Shown: positions 15,625 through 23,702, numbered from the stretch's first letter. The stretch is 35,100 nt of DNA from Nitrosarchaeum sp. (GCA_018334095.1 JAGXTE010000009.1:1-35100), one strand, 5' to 3'. Translations and numbers: made by a program. The notes: generated by a model from the letters alone, not told the origin.

Positions 15625-16929
15625 ATGAACTTACTTTCGATAGGGGGTTCGGATCCATCATCTGGAGCTGGCATACAAAGTGATATCAAAACATTTGATA
15701 TGTTAAACGGATATGGGTTGACCGTCATTACCGCAATAACAGGACAAAATACATCTAATTTTGGGATGATTCAACCAGTATCAAAAAAAATATTAAAAAA
15801 TCAACTTGAATTATTGATTTCAGATTTTAAAATAGATGGAATAAAAATTGGAATGGTATACAATTCAGATATTATAAAAACAATACATAATGAATTGAAA
15901 AAATTAAAAATTCCAATTGTATTAGATCCAGTAATAAAATCAACCACCGGGGGTTCGTTGATAGAAAAAAATGCCATTAAAGATTTTAAAAAATATTTAA
16001 TTCCATTAGCAACAACCATTACACCAAATAAATTTGAGGCAGAATTCCTATCTCAAATTAAAATAAATTCAAAAAAATCACTTCTAAAAGCTGCCCTAAA
16101 AATTCAAAAGATGGGTGCAAAAAGTGTCATAATTACAGGAATAGAAACAAAAAATAAGAAAATCTCAGATTTCATATTAGAAGAAAAAACAAAATACATG
16201 ATTTCTGGCAACATAATTCCAAAAACCAATCATGGTAGTGGGTGTAATCATTCATCCGCATTGTTAGTTTCATTGGCAAATGGAAAATCATTAAAAGAAT
16301 CTGCCAAGTTTTCAAAACAATTCACGTACAACTCAATAAGAAATGCCAAAAATATTGGACATGGAATAGAAATTACACAAATAAAAAAAAGAGACAATAT
16401 TCAAATGGAATTATTAAACGGAATTAACAATTTCATTGGAATAAAAAATATTTACAAAAACATTCCTGAATGCCAAACAAATTTTGTCTTTTCAAAAATA
16501 AATCCAAAATCAATTAAAGACGTGGTAGGAATTGCAGGGAGAATAGTAAAAACAGGAAATAAGGTCATAATGGCAGGAGATTTAGAGTATGGTGGTTCAA
16601 AACATGTTGCTACAGCATTGATAGTTATGAATAAAAAATTTCCAGAAATACGCTCAGCAATTAATTTAAAATATAATAAAGAAAATATTGCAAAATTAAA
16701 AAAAATAAAATTAATCATTTCTAGCTATGATAGAAATACAGAACCAAATAAAATTAAGACTAAAGAAGGTTCATCCATAGAATGGGGAATAAAAGCAGCA
16801 CTAAAAAAATCAGAAATAGCCCCAGATGTTATTTATCACAAGGGAGATTTCGGCAAAGAACCAATGATCATTATTTTTGCCAAAACTCCAGCATCCATTA
16901 TTGAAAAAGTTTCAAAATTATTTAATTAA
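15625..16929 (+). CDS. thiDN: Bifunctional HMP-P kinase / thiamine-phosphate synthase (ThiD-ThiN)
   Basis: A 434-residue fusion. Residues 1 to about 250 are a ribokinase-fold ThiD (GGSDPSSGAGIQSDIKTF at the start, DPVIKSTTGG, TPNKFEAEFL, HGSGCNHSSAL with the anion hole). This part phosphorylates HMP and HMP-P. From about residue 265 to the end lies a ThiN domain (AGRIVKTGNKVIMAGDLEYGG, SSYDR, GFGKEP-like HKGDFGKEP), the archaeal alternative to ThiE, which joins HMP-PP with the thiazole phosphate. It completes the pyrimidine branch begun by thiC nearby. A 14-codon upstream frame ends in an ATGA overlap with this start. Confidence 0.94.
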   Translation: MNLLSIGGSDPSSGAGIQSDIKTFDMLNGYGLTVITAITGQNTSNFGMIQPVSKKILKNQLELLISDFKIDGIKIGMVYNSDIIKTIHNELKKLKIPIVLDPVIKSTTGGSLIEKNAIKDFKKYLIPLATTITPNKFEAEFLSQIKINSKKSLLKAALKIQKMGAKSVIITGIETKNKKISDFILEEKTKYMISGNIIPKTNHGSGCNHSSALLVSLANGKSLKESAKFSKQFTYNSIRNAKNIGHGIEITQIKKRDNIQMELLNGINNFIGIKNIYKNIPECQTNFVFSKINPKSIKDVVGIAGRIVKTGNKVIMAGDLEYGGSKHVATALIVMNKKFPEIRSAINLKYNKENIAKLKKIKLIISSYDRNTEPNKIKTKEGSSIEWGIKAALKKSEIAPDVIYHKGDFGKEPMIIIFAKTPASIIEKVSKLFN

Positions 16930-16960
16930 TTTTAAACTATAAGAGAAGTACATACTTGAA

Positions 16961-16970
16961 CATAAATAGT
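16961..16970 (+). promoter_or_regulatory. TATA box for the nucleotidyltransferase gene
   Basis: CATAAATAGT, centred 26 nt before ATG 16991. It probably drives the two-gene unit 16991-18140. Confidence 0.45.
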
Positions 16971-16990
16971 CATATCTCAATTAGAGATTC

Positions 16991-17692
16991 ATGAAAGCTG
17001 TAATACTTGCAGGGGGCTTAGGTACAAGATTGCAACCGTATACAACTTTTCTACCGAAACCGATGCTTCCTTTGGGTGAAAAACCTATTTTAGAACACCT
17101 AATAGAATGGACACAAAAAAACGGAATAAAATCCATAGTACTATGTGTAAGCTACCTAAGAAAAACTATTGAAGATTATTTTGAAGATGGTAAACGATTT
17201 GGAGTAAATATCGAATATGCAGTATCTAACAAACCATTAGCTACTGCAGGTCAACTTAAAACAGCAGAAGAATTTATTGATGACACTTTTGTTTGCATGT
17301 ATGGAGATTCCATATTTGATTTTAATTTACGAAATATGATAAAACAGCATAAACAAAAAAAATCATTTGTAACAATGAATTTGTATGAATACAAAACACA
17401 TTTACCGTATGGAGTAATAGAGACCACCAAAACCGGAAAGGTAGTTACATGGAATGAAAAACCAGAAATCACGGCAAATGTAAATACTGGATGTTATGTG
17501 ATGGAGCCAGAAATAATGGAATTGATTCCAAAAAATATTCCCTATGGAATGGATGATGTAATTAGAAAAGCAATGGTAAAAAATAAACTAGTTAGCAGTG
17601 TTTTGTCTAAAAAAGGGTTTTTGGATATTGGAAACAAAGCTACGTATAGAAAAGCAAATCAAGAATATCTTCAAAAACTAGGAAAAATTTAG
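16991..17692 (+). CDS. Sugar-phosphate nucleotidyltransferase
   Basis: A 233-residue GT-A fold nucleotidyltransferase. The signature LAGGLGTRLQPYT...LPKPMLPLGEKP opens the protein and binds the nucleotide. YGDS near residue 97 carries the metal-binding Asp, and WNEKP near residue 156 matches the sugar pocket region. It lacks the left-handed beta-helix of GlmU-type enzymes, so it only transfers the nucleotidyl group. Family members use glucose-1-P, mannose-1-P or GlcNAc-1-P; sequence alone does not choose. It precedes the Gna1-like acetyltransferase by 10 nt, which makes an amino-sugar substrate attractive (inference). Confidence 0.9.
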   Translation: MKAVILAGGLGTRLQPYTTFLPKPMLPLGEKPILEHLIEWTQKNGIKSIVLCVSYLRKTIEDYFEDGKRFGVNIEYAVSNKPLATAGQLKTAEEFIDDTFVCMYGDSIFDFNLRNMIKQHKQKKSFVTMNLYEYKTHLPYGVIETTKTGKVVTWNEKPEITANVNTGCYVMEPEIMELIPKNIPYGMDDVIRKAMVKNKLVSSVLSKKGFLDIGNKATYRKANQEYLQKLGKI

Positions 17693-17702
17693 AATATTAA
17701 AA

Positions 17703-18140
17703 ATGAACAGTATAACAATTAGAAAATTACAAAAAGAGGATTTAACAAATGGGTTTTTACAAACATTAGATTCATTACGACAAACTAGCAATACAGATAA
17801 AAAAATTATAGAAAAAACATTTGAGAAAATAAATTCGAACCAAGATCAATTAACCATAGTAGCATTATTAGATGGAAAAGTGGTAGGTGCAGCTACATTA
17901 TTGATTGAAACTAAATTTATCCACAATGGCGGCAAAGTTGGACATATTGAAGATGTTGTAGTAAATAAAGAATATCAAAAGAAAGGAATTGGAGAAAAAA
18001 TGATAACCTATCTCTTAAGATATGCAAAGGAACAAGGATGTTATAAAACAATTTTAGATTGCGTAGATGATGTCAAACCATTTTATGAAAAATTAGGCTT
18101 CAAACACAATGCAAATGCACTAAGATTTGATCATGTTTAG
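17703..18140 (+). CDS. Gna1-like GNAT acetyltransferase (glucosamine-6-phosphate N-acetyltransferase?)
   Basis: A 145-residue GNAT protein whose core resembles eukaryotic Gna1 unusually closely. ATLLIETKFIH, VGHIEDVVV, the acetyl-CoA loop YQKKGIGEKM, GCYKTILDC and FYEKLGF occur in the same order as in yeast and human Gna1 as I remember them. Gna1 acetylates glucosamine-6-phosphate on the way to UDP-GlcNAc. It is downstream of, and 10 nt from, a sugar-phosphate nucleotidyltransferase, consistent with a shared pathway. Its stop overlaps the convergent membrane-protein gene by 4 bp. The GNAT fold is firm. The substrate is inferred from motif likeness and context. Confidence 0.85.
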   Translation: MNSITIRKLQKEDLTNGFLQTLDSLRQTSNTDKKIIEKTFEKINSNQDQLTIVALLDGKVVGAATLLIETKFIHNGGKVGHIEDVVVNKEYQKKGIGEKMITYLLRYAKEQGCYKTILDCVDDVKPFYEKLGFKHNANALRFDHV

Positions 18141-18577
18141 AAATATTCTTTTTTTGGACGTTTCTTGTTTGTTTTTATTAAAATCAATCCAACTATCATC
18201 ACAGGTATAGAAACTCCCATGAACAAAGGCGGAGTTATAATAACAGCGTCAACCATGTAAGAGTCAGGAATTTTATCTAAAAGTGAATAACAATATGCCA
18301 TTCCGATTAACAAAATAATTCCACCACTAAGAATCATAGAACCAATTTGCTTGGAACCATAACGTCTTGATAGTATAAACGCAAGTCCAGATAAAACACT
18401 AGCTGGAGCTACACCAATTGAGATGAATTGTAATATTTTCGGACTTGGCTCAAATGAAGTTCCAAATTCAAAATTAGCAGGAATGTTAATTATAAAATTA
18501 AATACAGAGATAATTTCTCCAACAAACATCACATATAATCCGACACTTGCAATTGCTACCCATTTTTCTAATGCCAT
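18137..18577 (-). CDS. Four-helix membrane protein of unknown function
   Basis: This 146-residue protein has four probable membrane segments, at about residues 6-30, 47-68, 78-97 and 110-135, and a basic C-terminal tail (KTNKKRPKKEYF). The tail predicts a cytoplasmic C-terminus. I recognise no family motif. It lies 34 nt downstream of the GalT-like gene in the same direction and may be co-transcribed with it. Its 3' end overlaps the acetyltransferase gene by 4 bp. Confidence 0.75.
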   Translation of the reverse strand: MALEKWVAIASVGLYVMFVGEIISVFNFIINIPANFEFGTSFEPSPKILQFISIGVAPASVLSGLAFILSRRYGSKQIGSMILSGGIILLIGMAYCYSLLDKIPDSYMVDAVIITPPLFMGVSIPVMIVGLILIKTNKKRPKKEYF

Positions 18578-18611
18578 TATATTAACAAAATCGAGTTGAT
18601 AATTAAACTAT

Positions 18612-19619
18612 TCAAACAATGCCAACCAAGTTGGCTAATTCTTTTCTACATGATGCACCAAGTTTCTCTGCTGCCTGTTCGGGGGATATATCATTTAGAA
18701 AAATACCATAACCGCGTTCAAGACCAGACCAGGGTTTAGTTATTGGATAAACTTCAATATGCCAATGAATTTGTCGACTATTTTTCTTTTCAGGAGATAA
18801 ATGAAATACCATATTGTATGAAACATCTTTAACAGTTTTTGATAAACCCCCAAGCGTAGCTCGTAAAATAAGAGAAAGATCATTAATTTCTTTTTGAGTT
18901 ATTTTAGAAAAACTAGTCGTGTGTTTTTTTGGAGAGATACAAAACTCGTAGGGATATGATGGAGACCAAGGACAAAATGCAATAAATCCTTCAGTTTGAA
19001 GAACTTGTCTAGGCCCACCCATTTCTTCGTTAACAATTTGACACATTGGACATACTCCTTTTTCGTTAAGAATTTTGTATGAAGCTTCTGCCTCTTCTTC
19101 AATAACAGGAGGAATAGTGGAAAATGTCAAAATATTCAAATGCGGATGAGGGTTTTTACTGCCTGCTGATTCTCCCTGATCAGCATAAATTGAAACGTAT
19201 GTGACACCTTTTTGGGTATAGAGCCATCGTAGTCTATCCTGAACGACCACAAGGATATTGGACCATTGTTCAGAATCAATAGTAGCGAGAGTGTCTTTTT
19301 CTTTAGGGGATGCAACCACAATGTAATGATAACCGTAAGCTGGTTCACTATAATGAGGTCTGTCACTGTATGAATTTTCAGTTTCAATGGAAACTATAGG
19401 ATTTTTACTCTCAAATACTCTAATTGACCAACCTTCAACATATTCATCTTCATTATCCTGAAGACGCTGTAACATACCATCTTTTGCAACTAGTGAAAGA
19501 ACAGAAGGGTTTGTCATTGATTCATTTCCAGGAGCATATGGAGATTTTTTTGGATCTACAACTTTGTCATCTTTTTTAGAGACGATCATAAAGCGTTCAG
19601 AAACATAATCTTTACGCAT
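18612..19619 (-). CDS. galT: GalT-like hexose-1-phosphate uridylyltransferase
   Basis: A 335-residue member of the GalT/HIT superfamily. The N-terminal half carries NPHPHLN (His158, His160), matching the nucleotidyl-His motif HPHxQ of GalT but with Asn in place of Gln. The C-terminal half has HWHIE (285-289). CPMC near residue 190 could bind zinc. The family swaps UMP between hexose-1-phosphates and UDP-sugars; some relatives are ADP-glucose phosphorylases or tetraphosphate phosphorylases. I chose the ATG at 19619, because the TATA box at 19641-19650 is 27 nt from it but only 18 nt from an in-frame ATG at 19628. Confidence 0.85.
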   Translation of the reverse strand: MRKDYVSERFMIVSKKDDKVVDPKKSPYAPGNESMTNPSVLSLVAKDGMLQRLQDNEDEYVEGWSIRVFESKNPIVSIETENSYSDRPHYSEPAYGYHYIVVASPKEKDTLATIDSEQWSNILVVVQDRLRWLYTQKGVTYVSIYADQGESAGSKNPHPHLNILTFSTIPPVIEEEAEASYKILNEKGVCPMCQIVNEEMGGPRQVLQTEGFIAFCPWSPSYPYEFCISPKKHTTSFSKITQKEINDLSLILRATLGGLSKTVKDVSYNMVFHLSPEKKNSRQIHWHIEVYPITKPWSGLERGYGIFLNDISPEQAAEKLGASCRKELANLVGIV

Positions 19620-19640
19620 GTCCCCCATAATTCATAATTG

Positions 19641-19650
19641 AAGTTTAAGT
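19641..19650 (-). promoter_or_regulatory. TATA box for the GalT-like gene
   Basis: ACTTAAACTT on the minus strand, centred 27 nt before the ATG at 19619. It decides between two in-frame ATG codons. Confidence 0.4.
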
Positions 19651-19696
19651 ATGTTAAAACGTTTTCCAATATACAAAAAATTAAAAATAAAAAAAC

Positions 19697-19718
19697 AAAT
19701 GATAAAAAAGTATCATTT
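19697..19718. repeat. Inverted repeat between divergent galT-like and apgM genes
   Basis: AAATGATA (19697-19704) and TATCATTT (19711-19718) form a perfect 8-bp inverted repeat with a 6-nt spacer. It lies upstream of both divergent genes, so a terminator is not expected there. An operator is possible but unproven in such AT-rich DNA. Confidence 0.35.
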
Positions 19719-19875
19719 TAAGATTTTTCATATTCTAAAAACACTAACTGCAAATAGAACAACACTCCTCATATCAAAACTAAAAATTTTATGATCGCAT
19801 ATTTTTATGTAAGATTTAAAGGAGAGCAGCAAAAAATTTGGAAATACGGATAGAATCAACAATTCAGACATTCAT

Positions 19876-21141
19876 ATGATTTATGTTCTTTTAGATGGAG
19901 TGGGAGATCTTCCACATCCAGATCTAGATGGTAAAACACCATTAGAAGCAGCAAACACTCCTACTCTAGATAAATTAGCACAAAAGGGGGTAATAGGAGA
20001 AGTCATTTCCGTAGGAAAAGGAATTGCTCCAGAATCAGACATTGCAGTTTTCAACATGTTAGGGTATAGATTTCACCATGTCGATTACGCAGGAAGAGGA
20101 GTAATAGAAGCAATAGGAGTAGGAATTGATTTCAAAGATGGAGACTTGGCACTAAGAGGAAATTATGCGACATTAAATGATGAAGGAGTTATTGTCGATA
20201 GACGTGCAGGAAGACATATTGAAAAAAATGACGCAGACGGAGTTGCAAAAGAAATTGAAAATAAAATTAAATTTTCATTTCCAAATACGTCAGTAGTTGT
20301 ATCACCAACCATAGGTCACAGGGTAACAGTAAGAATTAGAACTGAGAATGAAAAATTATCATCTCAAATTACTAACACTGATCCTGCATATGCCAGGGTA
20401 GAAGGTATGGGAATAGCAAAAGCAGTGGGAGACTTTTTACGAATTGAAAAATGTTTACCATTAGATGAAACTGAAAGTGCTAAAAAAACTGCTAAATTAG
20501 TTAATGAATTTACTACACAATCACTGCAAATTATGAAAGAAAGCCAGATTAATAAAAAAAGAATTAATGAAAAAAAGAAAAGTTTGAGTTGTATTTTATT
20601 AAGAGACGCAGGAAACAAATATCCAGACGTAAAGCCAATTAATGAAATGTATTCAATGAATTTTTCATGCATTGTAGATATGCCAGTAGAACTTGGAATT
20701 TCTGAAGTGTTAAAGATGAAAGCATTTGAAGCTGGAGGATTAACAGATTATGAAGAAAAAGCAAGAGTAGCTGCAAAAGCAATGGAGACTCAGAATGCAA
20801 TTTATGTCCATCTAAAAGGACCAGACGAGTTTGGTCATGATGGAGATGCGATTGGAAAAATGAAAAACATTGAAGAGATTGACCGCAGATTTTTCAAAAC
20901 ATTACTTGAAAATATTGATTTTAATAAAGTTGCAATAGTTATTTCAGCAGATCATTCAACACCATGTATTAATAAAGGACATAGTGATGATCCTGTTCCA
21001 ATTTTAGTATCTGGAAATTTTATCAAAAACGATGGAACAACTAGAGTAACTGAAAAGCAAGCTAAAAAAGGCAGTATTGGTCTAATTCAAGGAGCAGATG
21101 TTGTAACAACAGCTCTTAATTTAATCAAATCTCAAATATAG
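19876..21141 (+). CDS. apgM: 2,3-bisphosphoglycerate-independent phosphoglycerate mutase, archaeal type
   Basis: A 421-residue ApgM of the alkaline phosphatase superfamily, interconverting 3- and 2-phosphoglycerate in glycolysis and gluconeogenesis. Metal and phosphate ligands are seen in order: LLDGVGD at the N-terminus, GIAPESDIAVFNMLGY with the phosphorylated Ser near residue 57, HLKGPDEFGHDGD near residue 317, and SADHSTPC near residue 357. Length is typical. The upstream region holds ATTTAAAG at about 19815-19822, which would give a leader of about 30 nt. Its 3' end overlaps the convergent DUF309 gene by 17 bp. Confidence 0.95.
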   Translation: MIYVLLDGVGDLPHPDLDGKTPLEAANTPTLDKLAQKGVIGEVISVGKGIAPESDIAVFNMLGYRFHHVDYAGRGVIEAIGVGIDFKDGDLALRGNYATLNDEGVIVDRRAGRHIEKNDADGVAKEIENKIKFSFPNTSVVVSPTIGHRVTVRIRTENEKLSSQITNTDPAYARVEGMGIAKAVGDFLRIEKCLPLDETESAKKTAKLVNEFTTQSLQIMKESQINKKRINEKKKSLSCILLRDAGNKYPDVKPINEMYSMNFSCIVDMPVELGISEVLKMKAFEAGGLTDYEEKARVAAKAMETQNAIYVHLKGPDEFGHDGDAIGKMKNIEEIDRRFFKTLLENIDFNKVAIVISADHSTPCINKGHSDDPVPILVSGNFIKNDGTTRVTEKQAKKGSIGLIQGADVVTTALNLIKSQI

Positions 21142-21724
21142 TTAATTCTTCAGTTTTTTGCATTTCTTTTATTTTATTTCTAATCCTATCAACATCAATT
21201 TCACCATAAGTGCCAGGAGAGTCACCTAACTTTTCTAATGCTCGCTGTAACATCCCAATACCTATACGAGCTTCATTTTTTTGTGCATGAGCAAAAGCAA
21301 CTGCAAGAAGAATAATTCCCTGAACGAGTTCTTTTTCTCTACCATAACATTGCTTCCATACGCCTTCTAAAGATTCATGACTTTCCCAAAATCGTTCATT
21401 GTTAAAATAAAAGACACCATCACGGGTTCCATCTTCCTTTCCAATCTTTTCTTCAAAGATATGTCTTGCATTATCCAAAGGTCCAATTGTGGATAATTTT
21501 TCAATTACAAGATCTAAATCGTCAGGATTTACAGATACATCAAATTCCAAAAATTTACGTGCAACTCTAGCAACTCTTACTGAAGCTGGAATGGTTGAAC
21601 ATATTTTTCTTGCATGATTTACAAGATAAGATGAATCTTTAGGACTGTAATCATTATTTTTTAAATGAATCATATACCGTTCCATATGAGAATTAGACTG
21701 AATTTTCTTAAATTTGTTCTCCAT
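21125..21724 (-). CDS. DUF309-family protein
   Basis: A 199-residue protein whose C-terminal half has the DUF309 helical signature: NERFWESHESLEGVW, then ELVQGIILLAVAFAHAQKNE. These helices carry conserved His and Glu residues. DUF309 has no established function that I can name. The N-terminal 90 residues are a separate region found alongside it here. The ATG at 21724 is preferred over a TTG two codons upstream. A TATA box at 21747-21756 is 27 nt away and interleaves with the rps24e promoter. Its end overlaps apgM by 17 bp. Confidence 0.82.
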   Translation of the reverse strand: MENKFKKIQSNSHMERYMIHLKNNDYSPKDSSYLVNHARKICSTIPASVRVARVARKFLEFDVSVNPDDLDLVIEKLSTIGPLDNARHIFEEKIGKEDGTRDGVFYFNNERFWESHESLEGVWKQCYGREKELVQGIILLAVAFAHAQKNEARIGIGMLQRALEKLGDSPGTYGEIDVDRIRNKIKEMQKTEELTIFEI

Positions 21725-21736
21725 TATCAATCAAGG

Positions 21737-21743
21737 TTTATAT
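21737..21743 (+). promoter_or_regulatory. TATA box for rps24e
   Basis: TTTATAT, centred 29 nt before ATG 21769. An in-frame ATG at 21742 falls inside this box, so it is not the start codon. Confidence 0.55.
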
Positions 21744-21746
21744 GAA

Positions 21747-21756
21747 ATATCTTAAG
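21747..21756 (-). promoter_or_regulatory. TATA box for the DUF309 gene
   Basis: Reads CTTAAGATAT on the minus strand, about 27 nt before ATG 21724. It lies directly beside the rps24e TATA box, so the two promoters should compete for the same factors. Confidence 0.4.
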
Positions 21757-21768
21757 GATTTTGGATAC

Positions 21769-22110
21769 ATGTCTATTATTCAGACCGTAACTGACGTAAA
21801 TAACGCCTTCCTATCAAGAAGAGAACTGATCTGTAATTTTACAGGATTAGGCGGTAAACTCAAAAAACTTGAGGCGGTAGATATGATTACAAAAGAATTC
21901 AAACTTTCTGGAAAAATTGTGATTCCTATGAGATTACAAACTCATGTTGGAAAAGCACTAGTTACAGGAACTTTCTTCATCTATGATGATGAAGGATTGG
22001 CAAAAAAACATGTTAACCCAATAATCTTCAAAAGAATTGAAAAGACAAAAGCCAAACAAGCAGAAGTAGATAATGCAAATGCTGAAGCAACCGCGGAGAA
22101 AACTGAATAA
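21769..22110 (+). CDS. rps24e: 30S ribosomal protein S24e
   Basis: A 113-residue S24e, an archaeal/eukaryotic small-subunit protein. The family pattern is [19 protein letters not shown] at the start, then a central helix, and [15 protein letters not shown] near residue 75. The tail is Ala/Glu-rich and probably disordered. ATG 21769 is chosen because the TATA box at 21737-21743 lies 29 nt upstream and covers the alternative ATG at 21742. The stop overlaps the next gene's start in TAATG, so S24e and S27ae are translated from one message. Confidence 0.93.
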   Translation: MSIIQTVTDVNNAFLSRRELICNFTGLGGKLKKLEAVDMITKEFKLSGKIVIPMRLQTHVGKALVTGTFFIYDDEGLAKKHVNPIIFKRIEKTKAKQAEVDNANAEATAEKTE

Positions 22111-22301
22111 TGGCAGCAAAAAAAGCATCTGCAGGAAAAAAAGGTTCTAGTCCTAATGTCTACAAATATTTCAAAGTTGACAAAGACAAAATAACAAGAG
22201 GTAGAAAAAATTGTTCTAGATGCGGAAAAGGAGTTTTCATGTCTAAACACAAAGACAGAAACACTTGTGGAAAATGTGGATTAACAGAGTTTAATCAATA
22301 A
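22110..22301 (+). CDS. rps27ae: 30S ribosomal protein S27ae
   Basis: A 63-residue S27ae with the zinc ribbon CSRCGKG...CGKCG (CX2C, 14 residues, CX2C). The N-terminus is rich in Lys, Ala and Gly. It lacks the ubiquitin fusion of eukaryotic S27a, as expected in archaea. It overlaps rps24e by one base. Confidence 0.95.
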   Translation: MAAKKASAGKKGSSPNVYKYFKVDKDKITRGRKNCSRCGKGVFMSKHKDRNTCGKCGLTEFNQ

Positions 22302-22419
22302 ACTATCAATCTAATTTAAATTAAAAATTGGTTTTACTTTTTACAAAATTTGTCATATCAAAATATTCTAAAAAAAATATAATAAGAAGACAGTTTGGAG
22401 TTAAAAGTACTGATAAAAA

Positions 22420-22776
22420 ATGGATTTTGAAAAATTATGTAATAAAATATTAGAAGTAGATCCGCATGTTAGATTCACAGGAGTTTTAGATTCAAAAGGG
22501 GATTTAATAATTGAAAAAAATCGAGATGATGTAACATTACTAAATGAGCAAGAAGTCAAAATGTCAGTTCATTATACTTTTGAGAGATGGACACGCCTTC
22601 AAAATTTATCTTATAAGTTTGGTAAAGAAAAATTATCAGTTACAGAATATGAAAATGTCATTTTAATTAGCATTCAACTTGGTAAAAATCTCTTTTTGCT
22701 AAGCACAGATCCTAACATTGATTATATGAATATAATTAATAAAACTAAATCTATTATTGCAGAACTACAAAATTAG
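22420..22776 (+). CDS. Small hypothetical protein, possibly roadblock/profilin-like
   Basis: This 118-residue protein begins MDFEKLCNKILEVDPHVRFTGVLDSKGDL and ends with a hydrophobic strand pair, VILISIQLGKNLFLLST, and a helix. The order helix, strands with a DSKGD turn, strands, helix resembles roadblock/LC7 or profilin-like folds seen in archaeal regulators. I place this only as a fold guess. There is no signal peptide. It follows the ribosomal genes by 118 nt of AT-rich DNA with no clear promoter at the usual distance. Confidence 0.75.
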   Translation: MDFEKLCNKILEVDPHVRFTGVLDSKGDLIIEKNRDDVTLLNEQEVKMSVHYTFERWTRLQNLSYKFGKEKLSVTEYENVILISIQLGKNLFLLSTDPNIDYMNIINKTKSIIAELQN

Positions 22777-22828
22777 TTCTAGATACAATAATTGCGCCAT
22801 AATATCAAAAATGCAAGAATAAAAAATA

Positions 22829-23536
22829 TCAATAAAGTTTTTTTGTTCTAATCTTTGCACTTTTTTGTTCAAGTTGTGCGATCTTATCTAAAAACAAAGG
22901 ATCCAGTTTTATTTTTGCCAGTGATTCAGCAGACAATTTAACGGTGTTAGCGTCAAGAGAAATATTGATTTTTGGAAGATTTTTCTCTATCCAAAATTTC
23001 ATCACCTTATCTTCTAATTTGTAATCCCTAAAACCAGCTGGAAATCGTTTAGTAATGTGATCTAATAAAGTTCTATCTTTAAACACAGCCTTAGGCTCAA
23101 ACAATCTTCCCTCATCAGCATAGACACTTTCAAAAAGATTCCCAGTAATTTCGTCTGAAAGTAAATCCATTTTAGATATTTTTCTAGTCAATTCAAGAAA
23201 ATGTAAAAACTCATGTGCCAAAATTGCATGAATTGTACCCTTTAGACCATATGCAACCAATGGTGCAGAGATTTGAATGACTACATGAAATTTTTCATCA
23301 AAAAATACAGGGATGGTTCTAGCAAATAATATCCCAAACTCATAGGAATTGGGATTCGGGGATGAAATAACTATTGAGGGCTCTACATAAGCAGTCGGAT
23401 AACGAATCCCCGATGCTTTTTCAATTCTATTAATTCCTTCAACAGTTATAGGAAATCGTTTTACAATAAGATCATAAACATCGTCTGGGATTAGTCCTTT
23501 AAGACGGGCTTCTTTCAGTCGTACTAACGGATCCAA
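22829..23536 (-). CDS. Putative HEXXH zinc metallopeptidase-like protein
   Basis: A 235-residue protein with HEFLH (residues 108-112) in the context ILAHEFLHFLEL, a zincin-type metal site. Acidic residues downstream (YADEGRLFE, about 139-147) could supply the third ligand or an exosite. There is no signal peptide or membrane helix, so it is likely cytoplasmic. The start is TTG at 23536-23534: a strong Shine-Dalgarno GAGGTGAT precedes it by a normal distance. It is the last gene of the dph6-srp54-pus10 series. The protease activity is inferred from one motif only. Confidence 0.78.
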   Translation of the reverse strand: MDPLVRLKEARLKGLIPDDVYDLIVKRFPITVEGINRIEKASGIRYPTAYVEPSIVISSPNPNSYEFGILFARTIPVFFDEKFHVVIQISAPLVAYGLKGTIHAILAHEFLHFLELTRKISKMDLLSDEITGNLFESVYADEGRLFEPKAVFKDRTLLDHITKRFPAGFRDYKLEDKVMKFWIEKNLPKINISLDANTVKLSAESLAKIKLDPLFLDKIAQLEQKSAKIRTKKLY

Positions 23537-23539
23537 TGT

Positions 23540-23547
23540 ATCACCTC
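23540..23547 (-). promoter_or_regulatory. Shine-Dalgarno for the metallopeptidase TTG start
   Basis: GAGGTGAT on the minus strand, with 7 nt between GAGG and the TTG at 23536. It is the best ribosome binding site in the window and decides this non-ATG start. Confidence 0.6.
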
Positions 23548-23575
23548 GAGGAATTAGAATGTAAAAAGGTTGATT

Positions 23576-23677
23576 CTATCTAGATTTTGGCTTTCCAGAT
23601 TTCGCAGTCTTTTTTCTACGTCTATCGGCTCGTTGATCGGCACGTCTTGCATGTTTACCTTTTTTTCTCATGGGCAT
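23576..23677 (-). CDS. 33-residue highly basic microprotein
   Basis: The frame runs from ATG 23677 to the stop at 23576-23578. Its 33 residues are about half Arg and Lys (MPMRKKGKHARRADQRADRR is the start). It fits tightly between pus10 (25 nt away) and the metallopeptidase gene (39 nt away) on the same strand. Its composition, less AT-rich than its surroundings, is that of coding rather than spacer DNA. The charge suggests RNA or ribosome binding, in the style of tiny ribosomal proteins such as eL41, but it does not match eL41. A second Met at residue 3 could be the start. Confidence 0.6.
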   Translation of the reverse strand: MPMRKKGKHARRADQRADRRRKKTAKSGKPKSR

Positions 23678-23702
23678 GGATAATCTGAAAAACAGGGATT
23701 AG

